A stretch of DNA of 64,000 nucleotides from Betaproteobacteria bacterium. GTDB taxonomy: Bacteria > Pseudomonadota > Gammaproteobacteria > Burkholderiales > Burkholderiaceae_C. Of this stretch, positions 48,720 through 57,406 are shown one piece after another (the stretch's first letter is position 1; each line of letters begins with the position of its first letter). The stretch is from NCBI GenBank assembly GCA_016704535.1, contig JADIZZ010000002.1:310001-374000 (forward strand), given 5' to 3'. The notes under the pieces are model-generated. The model searched no databases, was not told where the DNA came from, and saw only the letters and a list, made by a program, of their open reading frames with translations. The translations under genes and the position numbers were made by a program.

Positions 48720-50870
48720 TCAGGCTTTCAGGTATTCCGCCTTGCTGGCCAACCAGCGCTGCACGTGCGCGGCGGTGGCAGCCGGGTGCTCGCGCAGCAG
48801 GCGCGACGCCACGGCGCGGGCCTGCTGCAGCAGCGCGCTGTCTTCGGCCAGGTCGGCAAAGCGCAGCAGCGCATCGCCGCTCTGGCGTGCGCCCATGAAC
48901 TCGCCCGGGCCACGGATGTCGAGGTCGCGGCGCGCGATTTCGAAGCCGTCGTGGGTCTCGGCCATCGCCTTCAGCCGCGCCTTGCCCGTGGGCGACAGCG
49001 GGCCGGTGTAGAGCAGCACGCAGACACTGGCCACCGCGCCGCGGCCGACGCGCCCGCGCAGCTGGTGCAGTTGCGCCAGGCCGAAACGCTCGGCGTGCTC
49101 GATGACCATCAGGCTGGCATTGGGCACGTCGACGCCGACCTCGATGACGGTGGTGGCCACCAGCAGCTTCAGCTCGCCGGCGGTGAACTGCGCCATCACC
49201 GCCGCCTTCTCGGCAGCTTTCATGCGGCCATGCAGCAGGCCCACGCCCACCCCGGGCAGGGCGGCGCTGAGCTCCGCGTGGGTGGCGGTGGCGTTCTGCA
49301 GGTCGATGTGTTCACTCTCCTCGACCAGCGGGCACACCCAGTAGACCTGCCGGCCCTGTAGCACCTCGGCGCGGATGCGGGCGATCACCGCGTCGCGTTT
49401 GCCGTCGGCAAAGACCTTGGTGAGGATGGGCGTGCGGCCGGGCGGCAGCTCGTCGATGGTGCTGACGTCGAGGTCGGCGTAGTAGCTCATCGCCAGCGTG
49501 CGCGGGATGGGCGTGGCGCTCATCATGAGCAGGTGAGGTTCGATCCCGGCTTCGCCGTCCGATGGCGCGCCCGACTTGGCGCTGTCATCGGGCTGCGCGC
49601 CCAGCTTGGCGCGCAGGGCCAGCCGCTGTGCGACGCCGAAGCGGTGCTGCTCGTCGACGATGGCCAGCCCCAGGCGCGCGAAGGCCACGTCGTCCTGGAT
49701 CACGGCGTGCGTGCCCACCACCAGCATCGCCTCGCCGCTGGCCACCTGCGCCACCATCGCCTGCCGCGCACGGCCCTTGCGGCTGCCGGTGAGCCAGGCG
49801 GTGGTGATGCCCAGCGGCTCCAGCCAGCCCACCAGCTTGCGGAAATGCTGTTCGGCCAGGATCTCGGTGGGCGCCATCAGCGCGCATTGCCAGCCCGCGC
49901 CCATGGTCACGGCTGCGGCCAGCGCGGCCACCACCGTCTTGCCCGAGCCCACGTCACCCTGCAGCAGCCGGTGCATGGGGTGCGGGCGGTTGATGTCGGC
50001 CGTGATCTCAGCCACCACGCGCTGCTGCGCGGGGGTCAGCGTGAAGGGCAGGGCGGCGATCAGCCGTGCGGCCAGGCCGCCCGGGCTGGCGTGCAGCGCG
50101 GGCGCGGCCAGCGTCGCGCGCGTGGCCTGCGCTTGCGCTTGCGACAGCTGCTGCGCCAGCAACTCGTCGAACTTCAGCCGCTGCCATGCCGGGTGGGCGT
50201 GGTCCTCCAGTTCCGCGGGGTCCAGCTCGCGTGGCGGGTGGTGCAGCAGCTGCAGCGCGTCGCGCAGTGGCGGCAGGCCGGCCGGCACCGTACCCGGCGG
50301 CAGCAGCTCGTGCAGCGGTGCCCGCGCCAAGCCCGAGAGCACAGCCTTGCGCAGGTAGGCCTGCGGCAGCTGCGCGCTGCTGGGGTAGACGGGCGTCAGC
50401 ACCTGCGGCAGCGGCGTCTCGGCCGTCACGGCGCGGAACTCGGGGTGCACCATCTCGCGGCCGAGGAAGCCGGCGCGCACCTCGCCGCGCGCGCGCACGG
50501 TCTGGCCCACGGCCAGCGTCTTCTGGTGCGATGGGTAGAAGTGCAGCAGCCGCAGCAGCAGTTCGCCGCTGTCGTCGGCCAGGCGCACCAGCAACTGGCG
50601 ACGTGACCGTGTCTCGACCCGGCATTCCTGCACCACGCCCTGCACCTGCGCAGTGTCGAAGTCACGCAGGCTGGCGATGGGCGTCAGCCGCGTTTCGTCG
50701 ACATAGCGCATCGGCAGGTGCAGCGCGAGGTCGACGTCGCGCACCAAGCCCAGCTTGTGCATTGCGCGCACCGGCCCCGACAGCTTGGCCCCGGCCGCCT
50801 GCGAGGGCGCCGGCTTCGGCGCCTCTGGCGGGGTTTTGGGTTCGGTTGTGGGGGCCCGGGTGCTCGGCAT
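48720..50870 (-). CDS. recG: ATP-dependent DNA helicase RecG
   Basis: A 716-residue helicase that remodels stalled forks and Holliday junctions. The wedge (OB) domain is N-terminal; the helicase core has Walker A LLQGDVGSGKTVVA, motif II IVDEQHRFG (DEQH form), MMSATPIPRTLAMSYYADLD (motif III) and LLVATTVIEVGVDVPNAS with QLRGRVGRG (motif VI). There is a 30-residue Pro/Ala-rich N-terminal extension not typical of the family, so a later start is possible. It is upstream of oxyR by 41 bp and divergent from queA. Confidence 0.95.
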   Translation of the reverse strand: MPSTRAPTTEPKTPPEAPKPAPSQAAGAKLSGPVRAMHKLGLVRDVDLALHLPMRYVDETRLTPIASLRDFDTAQVQGVVQECRVETRSRRQLLVRLADDSGELLLRLLHFYPSHQKTLAVGQTVRARGEVRAGFLGREMVHPEFRAVTAETPLPQVLTPVYPSSAQLPQAYLRKAVLSGLARAPLHELLPPGTVPAGLPPLRDALQLLHHPPRELDPAELEDHAHPAWQRLKFDELLAQQLSQAQAQATRATLAAPALHASPGGLAARLIAALPFTLTPAQQRVVAEITADINRPHPMHRLLQGDVGSGKTVVAALAAAVTMGAGWQCALMAPTEILAEQHFRKLVGWLEPLGITTAWLTGSRKGRARQAMVAQVASGEAMLVVGTHAVIQDDVAFARLGLAIVDEQHRFGVAQRLALRAKLGAQPDDSAKSGAPSDGEAGIEPHLLMMSATPIPRTLAMSYYADLDVSTIDELPPGRTPILTKVFADGKRDAVIARIRAEVLQGRQVYWVCPLVEESEHIDLQNATATHAELSAALPGVGVGLLHGRMKAAEKAAVMAQFTAGELKLLVATTVIEVGVDVPNASLMVIEHAERFGLAQLHQLRGRVGRGAVASVCVLLYTGPLSPTGKARLKAMAETHDGFEIARRDLDIRGPGEFMGARQSGDALLRFADLAEDSALLQQARAVASRLLREHPAATAAHVQRWLASKAEYLKA

Positions 50871-50919
50871 GGAACAATTTTGACCTTCGCACGCTCACAG
50901 GCCGGTACAGCCTGAACGC

Positions 50920-51981
50920 ATGAACACGTCCTCACCCCGCTCCTACACCGTCGCCGACTTCGATTTCACGCTGCCGCCCGAGTTGATCGCGCAGCATCCG
51001 GCCGCCGAACGCAGCGCCTCGCGCCTGCTCGACGGCCGCGGCGAGCTGCCTGTCGACCGCGTCTTCCGCGACTTTCCCGCGCTGCTGCAGCCGGGCGACC
51101 TGCTGGTCTTCAACGACACGAAGGTCATCAAGGCCCGCCTGCTGGGCGAAAAGCCCACCGGCGGCGCGGTGGAGGCGCTGGTCGAACGCGTGCTGCCTGG
51201 CTACGAGGTCTGGGCCCACCTGCGCGCCAGCAAGAGCCCGCGGCCCGGCAGCCTGGTGCGGTTTGCCGACAGCTTCGACGTCGAAGTGCTGGGCCGTGCC
51301 GGACCCGATGACGCGCTGTTTCACCTGCGTTTCCCGGCCGACCCGCTGGTGCTGCTGGAGCGCCACGGCCACGTGCCGCTGCCGCCCTACATCACACATG
51401 GCGACACGGCGGAAGACGCCGTGCGCTACCAGACCGTATTCGCCGCCCGTCCCGGCGCCGTGGCCGCGCCCACCGCGGCGCTGCACTTCGACGAGGCGGT
51501 GCTGGCTGCACTCGATGCGCGCGGCGTGCGGCGCGCTGCAGTGACGCTGCACGTCGGCGCTGGAACCTTCCAACCGGTGCGGGTGGACAACATTGCCGAG
51601 CACCGCATGCACAGCGAATGGTTCGAGGTCGGTGCCGACACGGTGACGGCCATCGCCGCGACGCAGGCCGCAGGTGGCCGCGTGGTGGCGGTGGGCACGA
51701 CGACGCTGCGGGCACTGGAGTCCGCCGCGCGCAACGTGCCCAAGGGCGCCGCACTCGTGCCCTTCAGCGGCGAAACCGACATCTTCATCACCCCGGGCTT
51801 CGAGTTCCGCGTCGTCGACCGGCTGCTCACCAACTTCCACCTGCCCAAGAGCACGCTGATGATGCTGGTCAGCGCCTTCGCCGGCCACGCGCACATCCGA
51901 GCGCTCTACGGCCACGCGGTGGAGTCGCGCTACCGCTTCTTCAGCTACGGCGACGCGATGCTGCTCGAGCGCAGGGGCTGA
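50920..51981 (+). CDS. queA: tRNA preQ1(34) S-adenosylmethionine ribosyltransferase-isomerase
   Basis: A 353-residue enzyme that adds the epoxycyclopentane ring to preQ1 in tRNA using SAM ribose. Family stretches include FDFTLPPELIAQHPA, DLLVFNDTKVIKARLLGEK, GHVPLPPYI, the conserved HVGAGTFQPVRVDNI and TNFHLPKSTLMMLVSAFAG. Length is typical. It is followed 23 bp later by tgt, the enzyme acting just before it in queuosine synthesis, so the two form an operon. Confidence 0.95.
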   Translation: MNTSSPRSYTVADFDFTLPPELIAQHPAAERSASRLLDGRGELPVDRVFRDFPALLQPGDLLVFNDTKVIKARLLGEKPTGGAVEALVERVLPGYEVWAHLRASKSPRPGSLVRFADSFDVEVLGRAGPDDALFHLRFPADPLVLLERHGHVPLPPYITHGDTAEDAVRYQTVFAARPGAVAAPTAALHFDEAVLAALDARGVRRAAVTLHVGAGTFQPVRVDNIAEHRMHSEWFEVGADTVTAIAATQAAGGRVVAVGTTTLRALESAARNVPKGAALVPFSGETDIFITPGFEFRVVDRLLTNFHLPKSTLMMLVSAFAGHAHIRALYGHAVESRYRFFSYGDAMLLERRG

Positions 51982-52004
51982 ACCCGGCGGCGACAATTGG
52001 CCGC

Positions 52005-53168
52005 ATGCTGAAGTTCGACTTGCTCAAGACCGCCGGCCATGCCCGCCGCGGCCGCCTGACGCTGAACCATGGTGTCGTCGAGACGCCGGTGTTCATGCCC
52101 GTGGGCACCTACGGCACCGTCAAGGGCGTGATGCCCCGTTCGCTCGACGAGATGGGCGCGCAGATCATCCTGGGTAACACCTTCCACCTGTGGATGCGGC
52201 CGGGGCTGGACGTGATCGCCAAGTTCGGCGGTCTGCACCGTTTCGAGGGCTGGAGCAAGCCCATGCTGACCGACAGCGGTGGTTTCCAGGTCTGGAGCCT
52301 GGGCGACATGCGCAAGATCAGCGAGGAAGGCGTGAAGTTCGCGTCCCCCGTCAACGGCGACAAGCTTTTCCTGACGCCCGAGGTCAGCATGCAGATCCAG
52401 GCCGTGTTGAACAGCGACATCGTGATGCAGTTCGACGAGTGCACGCCCTACGAAACGAAGGGCGTGCTCACGACCGAGGGCGACGCCCGCAAATCGATGG
52501 AACTGAGCCTGCGCTGGGCGAAGCGCAGCCAGGACGAATTTGCGCGCCTGGAGAACTGCAACGCGCTCTTCGGCATCGTGCAGGGCGGCATGTTCGAGCC
52601 CCTGCGAGAAGAGTCGCTGGCCGCGCTCGTCGCGATGGACTTTCCAGGCTACGCGGTGGGCGGCGTGAGCGTCGGCGAGCCCAAGGACGAGATGCTGCGC
52701 ATCATGGCGCACACGCCGCACCGGCTGCCCGCACACAAGCCACGTTACCTGATGGGCGTGGGCACGCCGGAAGACCTGGTCGAAGGCGTGGCCTGCGGCG
52801 TCGACATGTTCGACTGCGTGATGCCCACCCGCAACGCGCGCAACGGCCACCTTTTCACGCGCTTCGGCGACCTGAAGATCCGCAACGCGCGGCACAAGGA
52901 CGATGAGCGCCCGCTCGACCCCACGTGCAGCTGCTATGCCTGCCGCGGCCAGAGCGCTGCCGACGGCAGCGTGAGTGGCGGCTTCAGCCGCGCCTACCTG
53001 CACCACCTCGACCGCTGCGGCGAGATGCTGGGCCCCATGCTGGCCAGCATCCACAACCTGCACTACTACGTGAACCTGATGCGCGAAGTGCGCCAGGCGC
53101 TGGACGAGGACCGCTTCGAGGACTGGCGAGCGCAGTTCAAGGTTGACCGCGGGCGCGGCATCGGCTGA
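52005..53168 (+). CDS. tgt: tRNA-guanine transglycosylase
   Basis: A 387-residue TIM-barrel enzyme that swaps G34 of GUN tRNAs for preQ1. The substrate region LTDSGGFQVWSLG (Asp90) and the nucleophile segment FDCVMPTRNARNGHLFT are intact. Zinc ligands are in CSCYAC and the later LHHLDRC histidine. ATG 52005 is used because the conserved KFDLLKT start follows; the longer frame reading back into queA has no family match. It ends the queA-tgt operon; the next 267 bp hold the toxin-antitoxin promoter. Confidence 0.95.
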   Translation: MLKFDLLKTAGHARRGRLTLNHGVVETPVFMPVGTYGTVKGVMPRSLDEMGAQIILGNTFHLWMRPGLDVIAKFGGLHRFEGWSKPMLTDSGGFQVWSLGDMRKISEEGVKFASPVNGDKLFLTPEVSMQIQAVLNSDIVMQFDECTPYETKGVLTTEGDARKSMELSLRWAKRSQDEFARLENCNALFGIVQGGMFEPLREESLAALVAMDFPGYAVGGVSVGEPKDEMLRIMAHTPHRLPAHKPRYLMGVGTPEDLVEGVACGVDMFDCVMPTRNARNGHLFTRFGDLKIRNARHKDDERPLDPTCSCYACRGQSAADGSVSGGFSRAYLHHLDRCGEMLGPMLASIHNLHYYVNLMREVRQALDEDRFEDWRAQFKVDRGRGIG

Positions 53169-53376
53169 CATGCTGGCCGGCACGGGCGGTCGACGTGGAC
53201 ATCAGCTGTCCGGGGCACAAAGGGCCACTGCGGCCGTCGTGGGACGACTCAGGCCTGAACTTCGTCCCATCCGATTCGAGGGTGCAAAGCGGATGGCCGA
53301 AGGCCGACCTTGATCATTGGCAAGGGCGTCTCCCGGCGCCCAGCCGTGTTTCGGGTGAGCGCAGGGTCGCTGACTT

Positions 53377-53405
53377 TTGACTTACTATGTAAGCCACAAT
53401 ATGAT
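53377..53405 (+). promoter_or_regulatory. Sigma-70 type promoter of the toxin-antitoxin operon
   Basis: TTGACT (-35, 53377-53382) and TATGAT (-10, 53400-53405), each one base off consensus, are separated by exactly 17 bp. A start of transcription near 53412 would leave a short leader before ATG 53436. This is the best textbook promoter visible in the window. Confidence 0.8.
53381..53393. promoter_or_regulatory. Operator palindrome inside the toxin-antitoxin promoter
   Basis: CTTAC-TAT-GTAAG, a perfect 5-bp inverted repeat, overlaps the -35 box and the spacer. Antitoxins with an AbrB-type domain repress their own operon by binding such sites. Confidence 0.65.
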
Positions 53406-53435
53406 GAGGCCCGATTCTTCAGTCTGAAAACTAAC

Positions 53436-53699
53436 ATGTCGACGCTCCTGGTCTCCTCGAAAGGTCAGATCGTGTTGCCCGCCGAATTGCGGCGCCGGCT
53501 CGGTATGGGTGCAGGCGCCAGGATCGAGGTGTTCGAAGAATCGGACGGACTGAAGCTGCGCGTCGTACGTTCGGTCGCGACGGCCGACATGACCAGCATG
53601 GCGGGCCTGGTCAAGGCGCCAGCGCGCGGTGTTCCACGCCGCCTGGAGGATTTCGATCCTGCCTCGCTGCTGAACCGTTCGCGGCACAGCAAGCCATGA
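53436..53699 (+). CDS. AbrB/MazE-fold antitoxin (VapB type)
   Basis: An 87-residue protein with an N-terminal swapped-hairpin AbrB domain (STLLVSSKGQIVLPAELRRRLGMGAGARIEVFE, residues 2-34 in part) and a Pro/basic C-terminal tail (about 55-87) expected to wrap the toxin. It overlaps the toxin gene by ATGA at 53696-53699. AT content around its promoter is higher than in neighbouring housekeeping genes, a mild sign of acquisition. Autoregulation through the palindrome at 53381-53393 is likely. Confidence 0.85.
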   Translation: MSTLLVSSKGQIVLPAELRRRLGMGAGARIEVFEESDGLKLRVVRSVATADMTSMAGLVKAPARGVPRRLEDFDPASLLNRSRHSKP

Positions 53700-54103
53700 A
53701 GGCCCTGGATACCAACGTCCTGGCACGATTCTTCGTCGATGATGCCGACGATGCGCAGGCAGCCAAGCAGCGGCCCGCGGCCGTTGCAGCGCTCACCGAA
53801 CGATCGTTCGTTTCGGTGACCGTGTTGCTTGAACTGGAATGGGTCATGCGCGGGTTCTATGAACTGCCAACGAGGGACATATCCCGCGTATTGCGCGCGC
53901 TGGCGAGCATTGAGCACATCACGCTTGAAGATCGCGACGCGGTCCTGGCGGCGGTTGAAGCGCTCGACAAAGGGCTCGATTTCGCTGATGCGCTGCATCT
54001 GGCGCGCAGTTCGCGTGCTTCCAGATTCGCGACATTCGACCAAAGACTGGCGAAGCGTGCAAAGCGTCTCGCGCTGACACCACCGGTGGAGTTGCTTGAC
54101 TGA
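53696..54103 (+). CDS. PIN-domain toxin (VapC type)
   Basis: A 135-residue endoribonuclease-like protein. Likely metal ligands are Asp5 (MKALDTNVLARFF), Glu46 (LLELEW), Asp98 (DFADALHLA) with Asp95 close by, and Asp115 (FATFDQRL), the standard PIN set. It should cleave RNA, often initiator tRNA or rRNA, when the antitoxin is lost. All acidic residues are present, so the toxin appears active. The decayed IS110 element begins immediately after it. Confidence 0.88.
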   Translation: MKALDTNVLARFFVDDADDAQAAKQRPAAVAALTERSFVSVTVLLELEWVMRGFYELPTRDISRVLRALASIEHITLEDRDAVLAAVEALDKGLDFADALHLARSSRASRFATFDQRLAKRAKRLALTPPVELLD

Positions 54104-54104
54104 A

Positions 54105-55440
54105 GCGACTTCGGCGCCGCCGGTGGGCAGGTGGAGATTGCTCGGCCACAAGGCCGATCTCAGCAGCGCTCAGGCGCGGTTCAACCCGAAGGCAACAGCG
54201 ACCGTGCGACTGCTCCCGGGCGGCGAGTCCATGGGACCGGCCGGCGGGCATCGACCGAGATGGAATGGACACCGCCCCTTCTCCGACGTGAGCCATCGGC
54301 GGGGCGAGCAGTGTGGTGGGGCTCGTGTGCCGGTGGTGACTCGACAACCACCTTACCAGAACGGAGGTCCCGAGATGCCTGCCACGTCGGACTAGATGTA
54401 GCCAAGCGAGTGTTCCAGATGTACTGGGTCGACGGTGATTCTGGTGAGATCGTGAGCCGCCGGTTCGGGCGCAATGACTTGATCCAGTACCTGAGCCGAC
54501 GGCCTCCGGGTCGAGTCGCTCTGGAGGCCTGTGGCAGTGCGCACTGGTGGGCGCGCAAGATCAAGTCGTTGGGGCACGAAGTTGTCCTCCTGCACGCCAA
54601 GTTCATTCGACCCTTCGTGCAGACGAACAAGACTGACGCGGCGGATGCGCGTGCCATCTGGACGGCTGTGCGGCAGCCGGGCATGCAACCGTGGCGGCGA
54701 AGCGGAGGACCAACAGGCAATGTTGGCCTGCATCGCATCCGGTCGCTGTTGATCAAGTTCAGGACGATGCAAGTGAATCAGCTGCGTGGATTGCTGTACG
54801 AATTCGGCGCCAGCTTCCGAGCTGGCCGGGTCGCTGGTCTAGCGGAAATCCGGTCGCGGATGGTGGAACTTGAGGAAGCCCTTCCGGGCGCGCTGATGTG
54901 TGGCCTCCAGGATCAGCTCAAGCGCATCGAAGGACTGCAGGCGGAGATCGATCAGCGGCACCGTATCGGCGCCTGGCAGAAGCAGGACGCTGCCTGCCGG
55001 GCTATCTCGAAGTACCTGGCATCGGTCGCCTGACCGCGACGGCGCTGGTAGCGACCATGGGCGATGCCGCGACGTTCAAGTCCGGCCGCGAATTTGCTGC
55101 ATTCCTGGGACTCGTGCCTCGCCAGAGCGGCACAGGAGGAAAGGTGCGTCTGGGTTCCATATCGAAGCGAGGGGACCCATATCTGCGCACACTGCTCATC
55201 CACGGCGCCCGATCGGTGCTGTGCCACACCAAGGTGCCGACGCAATGGCAAAGCGCGATCCAGGAGCGACGACCGGCCAACGTAGCTGCAGTGGCCGTGG
55301 CCAGCAAGATGGCTCGAACGGCGTGGGCAATCCTTGCTCACGGGCAGGCCTACCGGCGCGACTACGTGAGCATGCGACCAGCGTAGTCAGCAGCAGTACC
55401 AAGGATTGGTTGCTGAGGTTGATTCGAATGTGATGGCAAG
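54105..55440 (+). mobile_element. Decayed IS110-family insertion sequence
   Basis: The element contains a broken DEDD transposase (54375-55386) preceded by about 265 bp of non-coding sequence beginning right after the toxin gene. In the IS110 group the long non-coding end upstream of the transposase encodes the bridge RNA that pairs target and donor. No terminal inverted repeats are seen, as expected for IS110. The outer limits given are approximate. Confidence 0.75.
54375..55386 (+). pseudogene. IS110-family transposase, broken by several frameshifts
   Basis: The intact protein would begin at ATG 54375 (MPAT) and continue VGLDVAKRVFQMYWVD, the RuvC-like DEDD domain (ALEACGSAHWWARKI, QTNKTDAADARAIW). 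The frame is lost one base after the fourth codon (54384-54386), so the natural start runs into TAG. It wanders through the other two frames at about 54689-54727 (AEDQQAMLA appears out of frame) and is lost again near 55010, where EVPGIGRLTATALVATMGD continues in another frame to TAG 55386. The C-terminal Transposase_20 domain (AAFLGLVPRQSGTGGK, catalytic Ser region) is otherwise complete. It cannot make an active enzyme. Confidence 0.85.
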
Positions 55441-55643
55441 ACAGGTCGGACCGCGAGAACGCAAACCTGAACACGGCCTTGTGCTTCGAAGCACGCGGTC
55501 GAGATGGACGTTCTTGGCGAAATCCATCAGGGCCCGCAGGCTTCGGCTTGCAAGACAAGGCCGGATATAAGACTGCAGCCAGTACCTCGTTGAGGCGTCA
55601 CACGAAAATCAGCTTGGCAAACTGGGCGGTGTCCATATAAGGC

Positions 55644-55772
55644 TGTGTGAAAACTCGGTCATCGCGTGGTCGAGCGCAAAGTCGACCTTCAGAACGGCCC
55701 AGGATCGACGATCGGCATCGCGGGAGGGGTTCGATGACCCCGGAAATTGCACGTCGGCCGAGTTTTCACACA
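55644..55772. mobile_element. 129-bp element bounded by perfect 15-bp inverted repeats
   Basis: TGTGTGAAAACTCGG at 55644-55658 and its exact complement CCGAGTTTTCACACA at 55758-55772 enclose about 100 bp with no open frame of note. This is either a MITE-like non-autonomous element or two leftover ends of a larger insertion sequence. The repeat resembles IS termini in general shape, but the family is not identified. The flanking bases do not show an obvious target duplication. Confidence 0.6.
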
Positions 55773-55833
55773 AGCTCGACCCCAAGCGGAAGTCCGACTC
55801 GCGAGATTCCCGGATGCAAAGCAGTCATCGCCT

Positions 55834-56205
55834 GGCGAAGTCGCGGCCGCGGAACCAGCGCTGCCAGCCGTTGCATGAACTCCAGCGGGCGCATGACCAA
55901 GTGCGTGGTGCCGCCGCGCCACAGGGTCTTGAGCTTCAGCACCACTTGCCCGGCGGAGTTGATCTGCACGCGTTTGTCGGACAGCGCCGGGCGGGTGATG
56001 GAGCGGCACAGTTGCTCCAGCCGCCGGCGGTCGCGTGCCTTCACCCACACCGCCGCGTGCAGGCTGACCCGTCGATGTCGGCGCAAAGGGACAATCTCGC
56101 CGTGGCCTCCCGCGGAGTCGTGCCCCTCAGGGTCAGCACCTTGTGCCTGGCGCGAGGGCCGAAGGCGATCCGCAGACCTGCGGCGCGTGTCGCGCTCAGC
56201 TGGGC
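55834..56205 (-). pseudogene. Fragment of an IS91-family (Y2) transposase
   Basis: Minus-strand frames read RIAFGPRARHKVLTLRG and LSLCADIDG, then after a one-base shift SLHAAVWVKARDRRRLEQLC, RSITRPALSDKRVQINSAGQ and HLVMRPLEFMQRLAALVPRP. This is the C-terminal part of the IS91/IS801 rolling-circle transposase. The piece is cut off at RPRLR, just before the inverted-repeat element, and lacks its N-terminal zinc and tyrosine domains. Confidence 0.7.
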
Positions 56206-56356
56206 GCGCGACGTTTGACCCGGGCCGCTCGGGTTTCAACCGCTCTGACTGGCGAGTTCTGCACTCCATAATGATCCGCATGAAAGAGCCATTGATCCTG
56301 CGTCTGCAGCGCAGCCGCGGGTTCCGACAAGCCCTCGCCGGGCGCGGGCTGCAACC

Positions 56357-57406
56357 ATGAAGTCTCGCGGCGAGGCCCTGCGGGACTACGTTTTCCGTCG
56401 CCTGCTGCTGATGATTCCGACGTTCATCGGCATCAGCTTCGCCACCTTCCTGTTGTGCCAGTTCGTGCCCGGCGGGCAGATCGACCAGATGCGCATGGCC
56501 ATGGCCGGCGCAGAGGCGGGCGGCGATGGCGGCGGCGGCGGTGGTGATGCCCGCCTGCAGTTGGACATCCCCGACGCACAGTTGAAGAAGCTCAAGGAGT
56601 TCTACGGCTTCGACAAGCCCCTGCACGTGGCCTACCTGGGCTGGCTGGCCGACACCGTGCGGCTCGACCTGGGTACCTCGTTCCGTTACAACGAGTCGGT
56701 CCTCAAGGTCATCAAGGAACGGCTGCCAGTCTCCATCTACTACGGGATCATCACCGCCGTCTTTACCTACGGCATCTGCATCCCGCTGGGCATCCTGAAG
56801 GCCATACGTCACCGCACGCCCATAGACACCGTCACCTCGGTGCTGATCTTCGTCGGTTATGCCGTGCCGGGTTTTGCGCTGGGCGCGGTGCTGTCCAATC
56901 TGTTCTCGGTGCGCTGGGAGCTGTTTCCGCTGGGCGGCTTCCAGTCAGCCGGCGCCGAAGCCATGGGACCCATGGCGTATGCCATCGACATCGTCTGGCA
57001 TTCGGTGCTGCCCCTGGTGGCCTACCTGGCCGGCTCGTTCGCGGTGACGACCATGCTGATGAAAAACAGCCTGCTCGAGAACATGAGCGCCGACTACGTG
57101 AAGACGGCGCTGGCCAAGGGCCTGAGCTGGCAGCGTGCGGTCTTCGTGCACGCGCTGCGCAACTCGCTCATCCCCATGGCCACCACGGTGGGCGGGCTGC
57201 TGGGCATCTTCCTCACCGGCAGCTTCCTCATCGAGCGCGTGTTCAGCATCCAGGGCGTGGGGCTGCTCGCCTTCGAGGCCATACAGACGCGCGACTTCCC
57301 CGTCGTGCTGGGCTTCCTGGTCATCAGCAGCGTGTTGCTGATGCTGGGCAACCTGGTGTCCGACCTGGCGGTGGCGCTGGTGGATCCGAGGGTGCGCTTT
57401 GAGTAG
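56357..57406 (+). CDS. yejB: Oligopeptide ABC transporter permease, YejB type
   Basis: A 349-residue inner-membrane permease with six predicted helices. The first helix (LLLMIPTFIGISFATFLLC) is followed by a periplasmic loop with a Gly run (GGDGGGGGGD) not usual for the family, then GTSFRYNESVLKVIKERLPVS and the EAA loop SADYVKTALAKGLSWQRAVFVHALRNS, which docks the ATPase. E. coli YejB works with YejE, YejA and YejF to take up peptides and microcin C. No strong ribosome site before ATG 56357. Its stop overlaps the start of yejE by 8 bases. Confidence 0.92.
   Translation: MKSRGEALRDYVFRRLLLMIPTFIGISFATFLLCQFVPGGQIDQMRMAMAGAEAGGDGGGGGGDARLQLDIPDAQLKKLKEFYGFDKPLHVAYLGWLADTVRLDLGTSFRYNESVLKVIKERLPVSIYYGIITAVFTYGICIPLGILKAIRHRTPIDTVTSVLIFVGYAVPGFALGAVLSNLFSVRWELFPLGGFQSAGAEAMGPMAYAIDIVWHSVLPLVAYLAGSFAVTTMLMKNSLLENMSADYVKTALAKGLSWQRAVFVHALRNSLIPMATTVGGLLGIFLTGSFLIERVFSIQGVGLLAFEAIQTRDFPVVLGFLVISSVLLMLGNLVSDLAVALVDPRVRFE

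Noticed and set aside
53377..56356. A defence island around the toxin-antitoxin pair
   Set aside because: No restriction, Abi, retron, CBASS or similar genes are present; the neighbours are broken transposases only.
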